Shown here one piece after another: positions 49,269-59,768 of a stretch of 64,000 nt of DNA. Within the stretch, counting starts at the first letter, position 1. Each line of letters begins with the position of its first letter. The notes below the pieces were generated by a model. It was not told the origin of the DNA. It was given only the letters and a program-made list of their open reading frames with translations, and made no database searches. Source of the stretch: Hyperoplus lanceolatus (Eukaryota > Chordata > Actinopteri > Uranoscopiformes > Ammodytidae); contig CM049398.1 in NCBI GenBank assembly GCA_026929865.2, forward strand, positions 13,783,001 to 13,847,000, given 5' to 3'. A program made the translations under genes and the position numbers.

Positions 49269-50656
49269 ACGTTTGCGTATGCCATCTTTACCTGAGCAAT
49301 TTTCGTAATGCAGTCCTGTGATTAGTAAAAGACAATTATTGCGACTGGCTGAGAGGATAATGACTCATCATCACAGCCTTCCAATTCAAACTCCACTTCA
49401 GGGCGCATAGGACGCTGCTCCTGGCAGGTGCGCATGGAAACGCCCTCATTGACCTCACAAATGAGACCGAGTGCTGAGCTTTAGTCTTTGTGATTGCACG
49501 GCAACAATGGAGCCCTTTAATGTGAAATGTCTGTTATTTTCCCAGGAACAAGATGGCATTGTGCTGTGAGTGTTAGCACTGATCACAGCTCTCTACTTTA
49601 ACTAAAGATGGTTGGAATTAACTAATTTGCAGTGTGGCACGTTAATGCATGCAGAGCTTTTTAGAGTGAAGTAAAATCACTGTGACATATGGCTGCAGTT
49701 AACAGCTAACATACAAGTGTATAATTAGATTTTAAATATGTATAAATACCACAGCATGTAATGTCTTTACTTTATTTGACTTTCAGCTTATTTAAATGTT
49801 AATAGGTAAACTACTTTCTCTATCAGTGCTGTTTGCAGTCTTAGCTTATTTATTCATCACAGGCACAGCCACACTTTTTATTCCTGCTGTTATCATTATT
49901 ATGTTATTACTTACTCCCTCTTCTCTAATGGTCAGTGTGCTTTTCAAACAGCCTGTTCTCTCACCGCAGTTGGCAGATTTGCCAAATGTAATGTCCTCGA
50001 GCGCATTGACCACTTACTGATCCCACTACTTTAAATGTTATGTAGGCAGATCTTGGTTGGATGGGTGTGTGTTACACAGGGTTAATATCCATCAAAAGGC
50101 CACACATGTGTGTGTTGGTGATCATCGACTGTGGAACAACCGTGCTCTGCCCTCCCAGAGTCCAGCCGGGCTCCCCTGTGACAGGGCTGAAATGGAAGTG
50201 TACTGCGGGTCAGAATGGGGCTGTAATTATTTCCTCACTTCATTAAGTGCGAGTAAACCATCACACTCAGCACTGCAGCTAATGCGATGCCCATGTGGCA
50301 TTGTAATGCTCTCTAAATGAATGCCCCCTTCGACAGCCCAGGGCCTAGCGGGCAGCAGATTACTGCAGGGTTAGCCCCAACAATGCTCAGCCCTCAAGCT
50401 GCAGAAGCATTCAATATAAGGCATATACAACCCAGCCGAATATAGTGCGGGCACCACCTCACTGAATCAAAGTGGAGTGCTTTCAAATGGCATTTACTTT
50501 TAATTTATGACAGGTAATGTGCTCTGTATAACTCCCACTACTTGCCCTATTATGGTTGCCTACTGTCGGTGCTGCTGCTGGATTTTGACATTTGTTTTAG
50601 AGCCATTTTGCCATTTCACTTTTTTCCTCCCCCTTGCACCTGTGATGTTTTTCTAG

Positions 50657-50815
50657 GTGACACTACAGTTGAGGAGACGTACGACAGGATGTATACTGTC
50701 ACCAGTCGGGTAAGATTTTCTGTCACCAAAGAGGATGATGGAGTGCCGGTGGACTGCGTCATTGACCACCCAGCTGCAAAGGACCTTCTGGCTCAAAGAC
50801 ACTTGGAAGTGCTAT
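50657..50815 (+). CDS. cadm1: cadm1 exon 5: second half of Ig C2-type domain 1
   Basis: This exon is 159 nt. The acceptor is a strong pyrimidine tract ending ttctag and the donor is gtgagt, phase 1 to phase 1. It reads GDTTVEETYDRMYTVTSR, then the KEDDGVPVDC strand with C180, the partner of C125, and HPAAKDLLAQRHLEVL. The MYTVTS and KEDDGVPV motifs are conserved across CADM1 proteins. The last base T is completed by AT of exon 6 to give Tyr of the YKPEV linker into the third Ig domain. There are no lesions. Confidence 0.96.
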
Positions 50816-51836
50816 GTGAGTAAAACTAGCACTTGTTTAAGCCTAGAACAACAAGGTCCCAGGGACAGTGTCACAGAGTCTCTTTGCTTCTGTTTTCACA
50901 CTTGTTGATCCTACTTACACTCACAACATAGTTTTTTGAAGTAAAAAAAAACAAAGATCATCAAGTATTTAGACAATTCTTAACTTTGGGAAACTGTCAA
51001 AAGAGTATGCAGGATAAAACTGCACAGCTTGTAGTAACTAATGTTGACACACTTGGTGTGGGTATAATTATTTTATATTTTAAAGTAGAATATTTTCCTT
51101 TAATGTGGCTTTTGGGGTCATCCTAACTTTGCACTCAGATTCAGTTGAAAAAGACATTTGTGATTTACATGAATTTAAAAATGCTTGTTTTATAGATCCA
51201 CAATGGCAAATTACAGGAAATTCGCCAGGTTGTAAATAAAAAGGAAATTCCCTTTAAATAGTACCTGTGCACCATATTTTTTCATTAGAGTGACCTTTGT
51301 CTGTGACCTTTGGATAATGCAGTCCTGGTATTCTAATCTTACAGCCCACAGGTATCCTGGCCCATGGGATAGCGTCACAACAAGGGTTGAAAAAAACCCA
51401 CTTTTTCTCTGGTGTCAAATGATGTTTAGGTTTTCTTTGAATGGTGCATTGATTGAAGAAGTCATACATGCTGCCTAACACTGTAAAACGCCAAACAAAG
51501 GTTAAGGTACGCTTTGGTAGTCTGTGTGGAATAACAATTTCTTTCAGGTAGAAAGCTCCTGTTTTTTATGACCTTTCAAGGAAAAAAGACAAAGCTTGAC
51601 TGGAACCGCTTGACATTTTATTAATCTTTAGCTAGCATTAATAAGAAAGAATAAAAATCTGTTTGCTTTTAGGTAACTGTCGTAGACTGACTTGATGTCA
51701 GAGCACACATACAATAATCTTTCATCCTTCTCTATGTTTCACTTTTGGGAATTTAGCTTTATACTTTAGAGCCCATCAATCGTTTAACTTTTTTGCTTTA
51801 AAGATTTGTTACAGCGTGTGACACTTTTCTTTTCAG
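50816..51836. other. cadm1: cadm1 intron 5
   Basis: This is 1021 bp between exons 5 and 6, ending in a clean pyrimidine-rich acceptor. I recognise no repeat or coding segment in it. Confidence 0.85.
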
Positions 51837-51933
51837 ATAAACCAGAGGTGAAGATTGTGGTGACATATCCTGAAGGTTTACCCAGAGAGGGTGACAGTCT
51901 AGATTTGACGTGTATCGCTGAAGGAAAACCACA
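51837..51933 (+). CDS. cadm1: cadm1 exon 6: start of Ig C2-type domain 2
   Basis: This exon is 97 nt, from acceptor acacttttcttttcag to donor gtgagt. It is entered in phase 1 and left in phase 2, the only phase-2 junction seen. It encodes [20 protein letters not shown], then LDLTC with C225, and ends GKP plus two bases (CA) of a codon completed by exon 7, giving His; mammalian CADM1 has Gln here as I recall. A LINE is inserted shortly downstream: the first copy of its target duplication begins 39 nt after the exon end. Confidence 0.95.
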
Positions 51934-51971
51934 GTGAGTAATTCACGCATATGGATGCACTTCAGCACTTC

Positions 51972-51987
51972 AAGACACATGGAACGG
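51972..51987 (+). repeat. LINE target-site duplication, 5' copy
   Basis: The 16-bp sequence aagacacatggaacgg is repeated exactly after the LINE poly(A). It begins 39 nt after the end of cadm1 exon 6. Confidence 0.92.
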
Positions 51988-54090
51988 CAACAATCAAAAC
52001 GTTTTATTCGGCTCTTTACCAGTCAGACTCCCAAGCCGACAACACCTATGGACCAATGTTTTAATAATCTTAGTGTGCCTGCAATTGGACACAACCTAGA
52101 TTCACCATTGGTGCTACAGGAAATAGTTGATACATTAAGTTCAATGCAAAGTAACAAAGCTCCTGGCCCTGATGGCTATCCTACCGAGTTCTTTAAGAAA
52201 TTTAGTAGCAAACTAGCCCCACTTCTTCTAGCTGTATACAATGACTCAATCGAACGGGGTACACTACCACCTACCCTGACCCAGGCATCAATCTCTCTCC
52301 CACTTAAGAAGGATAAAGACCCTGCTTGTTGCGGGTCTTACAGGCCTTTATCTCTTCTCAATGTTGATGTCAAGGTCTTAGCAAAGGTGCTAGCAACTTG
52401 TCTCGAGACAGTTTTGCTGGACATCGTCTCGAAGGAGCAGTCAGGATTCATTAAAGGGCGTCATTCTTTCTTCAATATCCGAACATTAATAAACATAATT
52501 TATTCGACCCGAACCTCTAAATGTCCTGAAGTTGTAATATTGCTAGATGCCGAAAAGGCCTATGATCGAGTAGAATGGCTGTATTTATTTGTACAGGGCT
52601 GCCCCTTAAGTCCGCTTTTATTTGCCCCAGCTATTGAGCCCCTATCCATAGCCCTGGACTCTTCCCCCCTACTTCAAGGAATCTATCGCGAAGGAATCGA
52701 ACATCATGTGTCATTATATGCGGATGACCTCTTGCTCTATGTCGTGAATCCTGCCACGGCTATTTCATCTGTTATCTCTATTCTTAATGAATTTGGCTCT
52801 TTTTCTGGGTATAAGCTTAATCTGCAGAAAAGTGAGTGTTTCCCCCTTAACATCCCCCCCTCGGACCTCCAGCAGTTGAATTTGCCATTTAGTGTTATCC
52901 ACTCAGGGTTTAAATATTTAGGGGTCAATATCACTCCGTCCATCTCAGCTCTTCTGGCTGCAAATTTCATCCCCCTAATTAACCAGTCTAAATCTGATTT
53001 TCAGAGATGGGATAACCTCCCTCTGACGCTGACAGGAAGAATTTACTCTGTGAAGATGACAATTTTACCCCGATTTCTTTACTTATTCCAATCCATTCCA
53101 ATATTTTTACCCAAATCCTTTCAATCCTTGAACAAGCTTATTCATTTTGGGCAAAACACCCGAGAATAAGTAGGAACATACTAGAAATTAGTCAATTTGG
53201 AGGGGGCCTTGCACTGCCAAACTTTATGTACTACTACTGGTCAGCTAATATTAAAAAACTATTGTTCTGGTTCCATGCTGTTAACACCTCTTGGGAGTCC
53301 ATTGAATCAAAGTCTTGTTTGTCAACATCTCTCTCAGCACTGCTGTGTTCCCCTCTTACAACTGTCCCGTCCAAGTACACCAAAAACCCAATTGTGTTGG
53401 CTTCCCTTAAGATCTGGTATCAGTTCCGGCGCCATTTCAAATTCTTATCCTCGTCTATACTTGCTCCCATAGTTGGTAACCACCTATTTCTCCCTACTTT
53501 AGATGCATCATTTTCTCTGTGGAAAGCAAAAGGCAGTAATTGCCTCTTGGATTTATATGAAAATTTCGTTTTTTTTTTTACAGTTTTACAGATCTGGTTA
53601 AAAAATGTGGCTTGCCATGTTCACATTTCTTTCGTTACTTACAAATAAGACACTTCATTTGCACGGAGTATCCTTCATTTCCCTCACCACCCCCCACTTT
53701 GCCCTGGGAGGAATTGCTTAAATTAAGTCCCAATCAGAAAGCTCTTATATCCCGGGTATATAGCGGTCTCATGTCGCTCAATAACACACCTGTGCTCAAA
53801 GCTAGGGTTGCATGGGAAAAATAATTAAATGTGCATTTCACAGATGACTGGTGGGTTAAGGCAATCGATAGAATGAGCTCAACATCATCCTGTGCTCGTC
53901 TAGGGCTCATACAGTTTAAGGTATTTCATAGAACCCACTTTTCCAAAGCCAAATCGGCAGAGATATACCCTAACGTAGATAATAGTTGCAACCGTGGCTT
54001 TGCTCCGGCTGACCACAGTCATATGTTTTTTCTCTTCTCCGAGACTGAACAATTTTTGGTGTTCTGTCTTCAAAACACTGTCTAACGTCC
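51988..54090 (+). pseudogene. LINE ORF2 remnant (reverse transcriptase and C-terminal part)
   Basis: A frame open from within the intron to a stop at 53167-53169 contains the reverse transcriptase fingers, palm and start of the thumb. These include AEKAYD (first catalytic Asp block) and YADD (catalytic pair). Between EWLYLF and QGCPLSP (near 52590) a block of roughly 45-50 residues normally present in the family is missing, yet the frame is kept. After the stop, ORF2-like sequence continues in another frame (53170-53640, with ISQFGGGLALPNF and later WYQFRRHF). It continues again with further breaks to about 54090 (LPWEELLKLSPNQKALISRVY). The copy cannot encode a full ORF2 protein, because it lacks its endonuclease and is frameshifted. 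Confidence 0.88.
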
Positions 54091-54542
54091 TGCAGCTAAA
54101 TTTTCAGCAATGTCCTTTGTCAGCCATTTTTGGGGTCCCCCTGGTGCCTTCTGCCTCCTGAATACCGCAAGCAGATGAATACCGGAGAATAATATTTTTT
54201 GAGTTGAAGTCTCCCAAGCCTCCCCTGTCGTCTTCCTGGTTGAGTGATGTTATGTCTTTTATTAAACTTGAAAAAATTAAATATTGTATATAGAAGTTCT
54301 ATTAACACATTTGATTGTAGGTGGAACCCTTTTATTTTTTATTCTAATAAGCTGAGGTCTCTCCCCATTTGTTAGTAATGTCTGTATTTGTTATATCTAT
54401 CTTGTACTTTTTTTTCACTATGTTTTTTTATTTTTTATTTTATTATTTTTTTTTCCAAGGACTGTGTGGGGTAGGTGGGGGTTGTGATTGTTTGTTTAAA
54501 AATTTAAAAAAAAAAATCAATAAAAATAGTTTATGGAAAAAA
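51988..54542 (+). mobile_element. 5'-truncated L1/Tx1-like non-LTR retrotransposon
   Basis: The insertion is bounded by a perfect 16-bp direct repeat, aagacacatggaacgg, at 51972-51987 and 54543-54558. It ends in a short A-run after an aataaa-like motif near 54517. It starts inside ORF2 upstream of the reverse transcriptase core, so most of the 5' part (ORF1 and the endonuclease) is missing. This is the usual outcome of target-primed reverse transcription. It has the same orientation as cadm1. The reverse transcriptase motifs (KAPGPDGYP, YRPLSLLN, QSGFIKGR, LLDAEKAYDRVEW, QGCPLSPLLF, YADDLLLY, KYLGVNI) point to the L1/Tx1 group. Clade assignment is from motif memory. Confidence 0.92.
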
Positions 54543-54558
54543 AAGACACATGGAACGG
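54543..54558 (+). repeat. LINE target-site duplication, 3' copy
   Basis: This is an exact 16-bp match to 51972-51987, placed directly after the element's A-run. It marks the 3' end of the insertion. Confidence 0.92.
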
Positions 54559-54993
54559 TAGTTAGTTATTTAGTCAGTTTATTTCATTACTTAACAGCTA
54601 GGCTTATGACGGAATGGCTGTATCAATACACCACATACAACACCAGAGCAACACATAAAGGAAATAAGTGCAAAGAAGAAAAAATACACATACAGTACCA
54701 GGCAGACTTAACAATAAAAACGACTTTTGTTTGTGAATAAACTCAAGTTCGGTTTAGTTTCACACTTTTCTCTTTGTATCCCCTTTCCAAGCATTCCCCG
54801 TAACCTTTACATGTCATTTGTACCATTCAAATGTTACGAGTAGTTGAATATGCTGAATATATCATTAATTTCTTTTAGACAGGGGTCTGCCGACGGGCCC
54901 TTGTCAGACAATCTCAGATATGACCTTTAATTTCAGATTTCTAGCGCAATAGACAGACTCCTGAGTGATGCGTGTGGTATTTATGCTCTCCAG

Positions 54994-55166
54994 TCCCCAT
55001 CAGATCAACTGGCTGAGAGTAGACGAGGAGGTGCCACCTCACGCTGTGGTCACCGGCTCTGACCTCTACATCGAGAACCTCAACAAGTCTTACAACGGCA
55101 CCTATCGCTGTGTGGCGTCCAATGCTGTGGGAGAGGCCTACGATGACTACATCCTCTATGTATATG
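54994..55166 (+). CDS. cadm1: cadm1 exon 7: end of Ig C2-type domain 2
   Basis: This exon is 173 nt, from acceptor atgctctccag to donor gttggt, phase 2 to phase 1. It reads [21 protein letters not shown], the [18 protein letters not shown] block with C271 and two sequons, then [18 protein letters not shown] and a final G of a split codon. The family normally continues here with a Pro/Thr-rich stalk encoded by alternatively spliced exons. None of those is visible downstream in this window. The donor has T at +3 in place of the usual purine, so it looks weaker than the others, but its position agrees with the family's exon boundary. Confidence 0.94.
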
Positions 55167-55616
55167 GTTGGTATATCACCCTTCCTTGCATTTGATACTG
55201 AAATGCCTCCATCATTATTATTTTTTTCATATGGAGGCTCCGTGGATGTGACGTGACTTCCGGTTGGCACAGGATTGCGGGTCAGAATCACCCAAATAGC
55301 ATGCTGATTTCAACACAAAAAATCTGGGCTGGATGTAGTAGACATCTGGGTATTTTTCAGCATACTAAATCGGACCACAAGAATTGGGACATCCTAAATC
55401 TTTTTTTCTATCATACTAAATAGCAGAAAGTATGGGGATTGGAACGCAGACCCAATGTAGTTTGTATACTTTAAAGCCAACAGTAACTTTGTCAGTGGGT
55501 GGAATTGTATTAAAACTATAAGGTTTTACTACTGCATCCATGCCACAAATAGAATCCCATGTCAAACCTATGTGAAATCACTGATGGTGGCTGCAGTTGA
55601 TGAATCCTATAGAGCT

Positions 55617-56845
55617 CAGGGCTGCCAAGTTTCACAAAAAGTTTGAAGTGAGATTTTTTGGCCGAGGGATCCAAAACCGTGTCCTCTCCCCACCCACACA
55701 TTTTTGCTAGTGTCCTGTGAGTTTATATATTGTTCATAATAAATCAGAAATAAAAGACAATTGGAAAATGTGATAACACATCAAAAATCTTATTAAAATA
55801 AACTGATTCATGAATTGCAAAGTCGTAGGACAGGTTTTAATTAAACATTGGGTGTGGACATATTATAAGTGTGGGTCTGGGGGTCCCCCCCAGAAATTTT
55901 TGAGCATTAAACACTTAATTTCCTGCATTCTGGTGAATTTTTATGAAGCAATGTGTGCCTCTTCTTTATTAATTTTTATGTAAAGTAAAAGAGAACATTC
56001 ACGGTTTCGCTGACACAAATTTAATTGAATAGCCTACAATGCATGTGTAGTGCTTTCAAATATCTCCTGTAGCCTATTGTTAAAACATTTGGTTAAACTG
56101 TAATAAAGGTAATTATTCTATATCATGTCTACTATTGAGGGTTGAGTGGCTGGTGGTATTTTACGAGCAGCATTAGGCTTTATTCAAAGAAGAAAAAAAT
56201 TAGGGAACAGTTCAACACCAATGCAAACTACTAGGCTAAAATAAAACATCTGGGTTACTTGGTCCCTCCTCTTAGGCTACCTTGATTTGTGTTATGAAAA
56301 GTGCTATAAATGTGCAATACATAGGCTACAGTTCATTACACAGAAGAATAAAAGCATTTTTATTGGCGGATGAGCCATTTGTTACTTTGCAAACCTAATT
56401 TTCAAACTAAATTACCAAAAACAATATACAAAACGATCCAAAGATCTTCTGAATTTACTTGAGTGAGATTGAAGGGTTAGTATGTTTGATGCATGCGGGC
56501 TCACCGGCCGGTGGGGACACAATTCTTATCAGCGGTAACTTGGCACGCTATCAACACACACCTCGGAAGAGAAGGTGCGGGGGGGGGGCTCCCGCTTCGA
56601 ATGCACAGTGCACATCAAAGCATAACGTTAACGCACGTTCAGAAAGAGGAAGTCACGGCACTCATGTCTGTTAGCTTTTCAAAATAATTGAATAATAATT
56701 GAAAATAAAAGTCCCGCAAAACAAATGTTATTTTGGGGATTAATTTCTCCGCGTGAGAAATTTGAGGTGTGGCGTGTGAGAGTGTGAACTGGTTGATTTG
56801 GAGAGTGTGAACTGGTCTCTCGGCCAAAAGAGTGAGACTTGGCAG
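55617..56845. mobile_element. probable hAT-like remnant
   Basis: The left end cagggctgccaagtttcac and the right-end sequence gtgagacttggcagc are inverted partners, though the last four bases on the right are changed. Flanks show a near duplication (ctatagagct and ctataagagct). The body contains the tctgggggtccccccc phrase and cgtgagaa/gtgtgagag motifs seen in a fish hAT family. It has no coding frame and looks old. Confidence 0.55.
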
Positions 56846-57309
56846 CTATAAGAGCTGCAAATTTGACTTTAGGATGTGAGGAGCCACACTGTACTATATC
56901 AATGCATGATGGGTTTTGAACCATACAGAGTGGAAAGCAATGGATAAAGTGGCTGTTGACTTTGGCGTGTCAGAAACTCAGGAACTGAGAGTTTTTTTTA
57001 TGGTCGATTTATATTTTTCGCCGCAACAGTTTGTGCAGCAGAGTAGAAAATGAATCAGGTCTGGCCCTCATGACCCTCAAGACCATGTCTGCAAACCACA
57101 GCAGTGCTATCACACACCATTTACAGTCTGTGATCACTCAATATTCATTCATTTCCCCAAACTGGAACCATGTCATCACATCCTTTTCAGGGACCAAGTA
57201 AGGGGCAATTTTGTGAGACAGAAGTGTAATGTGATTGGAAAAGGCTCATTTAATTTCTTGCCAAATGTTAGATGATAATATTAATAGGCCTACTGCTCTC
57301 ATCCCTGCA

Positions 57310-57610
57310 TGTTAAATATGAAGCTGGAGCCAGTGGGCAGTTAGCTTAGAATACATACGGGAAACAGGGGTAAGCTTCTCTAAAGCTCACACATAAATGT
57401 GTTATATCTTGTTTGCTCAATGTGCACATAAACCAGATTAAGCTGATTTTGTTACCTTTGGACATAGTAGACTTGATAGCTCCCTACCCATTTCCATTAT
57501 TTAGGCTATAAGCTAAGCTTAACAGCTGTTGGCCTTATCTTCATATTTACGGATATGACGGATGTGAAATTGATATCAATCTTAGTAATAAACTCTTAGC
57601 AAGAAAGCTA
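57310..57610. repeat. old teleost interspersed repeat
   Basis: The phrases gggcagttagcttagaatac, gggaaacaggggtaagc, ataagctaagcttaacagct and cttagcaagaaagc match a very common dispersed fish repeat that I recall. The copy is internally deleted and diverged. Confidence 0.6.
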
Positions 57611-57963
57611 CACATGTTAAACAATGTATTAATAAAACAAAAAAAAACATCATAAGATTGGGGACACCTATGCTAACAGTAAAGCTATATACTTCATATT
57701 TTCTACGATAATCGTTTTTGGGATTTGGCTCTGTTGATTTACATGAAAGTAGGTGGAATTTCAATGTGTTCTTCAGCCAAACAGTAAAGGGCAATAGAGG
57801 GGACCATGTCCCCCTGGACCGGACTTTAAATGCCGAGGACACTTTTTTCCACTTGGTTTGAAGCTCTCTTCCACTGAAGCTTCTCCTATTAACCTTAAAG
57901 GGTCATACCACTGTAATAGCAATTGTTGTGTGCTTTGCTTGTTTCTTTTCAATACATCACAAT

Positions 57964-58760
57964 CAGAGCCGGCCCGAGGCATAAGCGAACTAAGCGGTCG
58001 CTTAGGGCCCCCAACCGCCAGGGGGGCCCCCTCCAAAAAAAAGAAGAGAACTTTTTTTTTTGTGTGTGTTTTATATTAACATCATATGTAAGTTATCATA
58101 CAAAAAAGGAATACAATGTTTTGGTCTGGATAATTACTAGCCTAAAAATGTAATCAGTTCATCTGTGAGGTAATCCGAAATTATCTGATCATGTCACGTT
58201 CACATCCATGCACAGTGTGTATTGAGTTTATTTAAAAACAGTTGGAAATGGGGCTGCCCTCAGTTGCTCATGCACTATAGTCTATAGCCTATTTCAGCCT
58301 CGTCGGTGGAAAAAAATATAGCTGGACAACAGAGTTCTTCTGCTTCGTTCCTCTCACTGCATTTAAATGCATTCATTATATTACAGAGAAATATGTCCCG
58401 TAAAAGAAAAAGAGGACCCTCTATAATATTTTATTTTATATTAATATTTTTATGAAAAATCCATGTGTCCTTCTTCAATAGCTTCTAATTCATCTGACCC
58501 AGTGTCTCTAAATTATTTGTTCACACAAAATTTCTCAGATTTAGCATCTTAATTTTCCTCTCAAAGTGCACCAGATTCATGCATTTCACTTTAAAAAGGT
58601 TAAAAAAATCTCCCCGGACCCCCCTAGGAGGGTCGGAATCTCGGGTGTCTAATATTTTAGCACAGCTGCACAGTGGAGGCACTAGGGGAAAACACTGGGT
58701 GTGTGAATGATATTTAACAAAGATCTATAGTTTCAGCAGCGAAGGCTTGGGCCGGCTCTG
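57964..58760. mobile_element. hAT-like non-autonomous element with 8-bp target duplication
   Basis: This is 797 bp with ends cagagccggcccgaggc and the complement gggccggctctg, flanked by a perfect atcacaat duplication (57956-57963 and 58761-58768). A short atgtcccgtaaaagaaaaag stretch at 58393 could be a relic of a transposase N-terminus, but no longer frame is present. Confidence 0.9.
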
Positions 58761-59729
58761 ATCACAATCCACAATACAACAACATTCATTAGAACAGATA
58801 AAACGGTTGCAATCACACATTACCTGAGTAAAGTGTTTTTGGCTGTTTAAAGGTGCACCAGGCATTGTTGCACTTGAATTCCCTGAGGAGGAAACAACAG
58901 GAGGCAACGTTTTGAGATTTTGATAAAGGAGAAGGACTCCATGGTTAGAAATCATGCAACGTGACGTAAGAGAAGTAAACATTCCTCGGACCTAAATTTC
59001 CTATTCTTGGGGCCTGGCACTGGGTCTGAGAACGAAGGGAGAATAAATATGCAGCGGGTGCATCTATTGTTGGTGTGTTTAGCTTTCTCGCCTTAGAGCC
59101 CTTGCTCCCTGCTGTTTAGAAGAGGGTTTTGCATTTCTCTCCCAAGTTTCGATTTGTTTCTGCCTGTGTGCCAAGAAAACTGCCTGCCAGTGACCAAACC
59201 CCCGAAAACAGGATTAAGGAAGAATCTTCTGTAGAGGCTCTAAAGCAATATGTACAAAAAATGTATTCATGCATCTCTAGTCTGAAATTCATATGTTAGA
59301 ACTGATAGTATTTTTTACTTATAAATATTAAGTTATGTAAGGCTTTATGCAATATGTTGTGATATTACCTGTTGGTTATGTTAGAATGCGAACTGGCCTG
59401 CTAAAACTAACTGAAGTACAATATTTATGTCTAGAGGTCTATCGAAATCATAGCAAATCTCACAATGCCTGTACTGAAGTCCCCCTCCGCTTAAAAGTGT
59501 GTTCTGTCTCATCGTAGCTTCACTTGAATGTTTGACCTTCACTGTGCAGAATGATGTATGTGCCGGGTTTGACACTAGAAAGCTGTTTTCACATATATCT
59601 GCTGAAGAGGGGGAAAGTTTCTCTGTGCTCACCTTTGATCTGAGCTGTAGACTTGTATGTAGGAGCATTGTTCTGTGATATCCCAACTGCAGTATGCAAC
59701 TGAAACAGGATGTGATGTAAAAGCTTGGC

Positions 59730-59730
59730 T

Positions 59731-59763
<33 letters not shown>

Positions 59764-59768
59764 ACACT
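59730..59768. repeat. (CA)n microsatellite
   Basis: About 39 nt of ca with one ta interruption. Confidence 0.96.

Larger units (their letters stand above)
45865..50656. other. cadm1: cadm1 intron 4
   Basis: This is about 4.8 kb, mostly unique-looking AT-rich sequence. The only clear insertion is a tRNA-derived SINE at 46882-47160. A short tandem array of a tatatacagtt-type unit lies at about 49228-49268. Nothing else was identified in 45865-46880 or 47161-50656. Confidence 0.85.
51934..54993. other. cadm1: cadm1 intron 6, mostly a LINE insertion
   Basis: This is 3060 bp between exons 6 and 7. Removing the LINE and one copy of its target duplication (2571 bp) leaves about 489 bp, so the insertion accounts for most of the intron. 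The remaining tail, 54559-54993, has no identifiable feature. Confidence 0.85.
36157..55166 (+). other. cadm1: cadm1-like gene, span of the visible exons 2-7 (Ig ectodomain)
   Basis: Six exons on the + strand join in frame to about 290 residues (867 nt). They match the CADM1/SynCAM1/Necl-2 ectodomain from just after the signal peptide to just after the third Ig domain. Known family role: a single-pass membrane protein that mediates homophilic and nectin-like heterophilic cell adhesion, including at synapses. In partial numbering the cysteine pairs are C23/C83, C125/C180 and C225/C271. N-glycosylation sequons include NVS, NFS, NVS, NET, NKS and NGT. Introns between the visible exons are about 6.0, 3.3, 4.8, 1.0 and 3.1 kb. 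Exon 1 and the stalk, membrane and cytoplasmic exons are not in the window. Motifs such as the [10 protein letters not shown] run and the QLYTDPPQE run favour CADM1 over CADM2, CADM3 or CADM4. Whether this is paralogue a or b is not decided. Confidence 0.93.

Noticed and set aside
51934-53169. A 411-codon open frame as an intact gene
   Set aside because: It starts at the exon 6 splice donor by chance and runs into a 5'-truncated LINE. The endonuclease is missing, a palm block is deleted and the rest of ORF2 is frameshifted.
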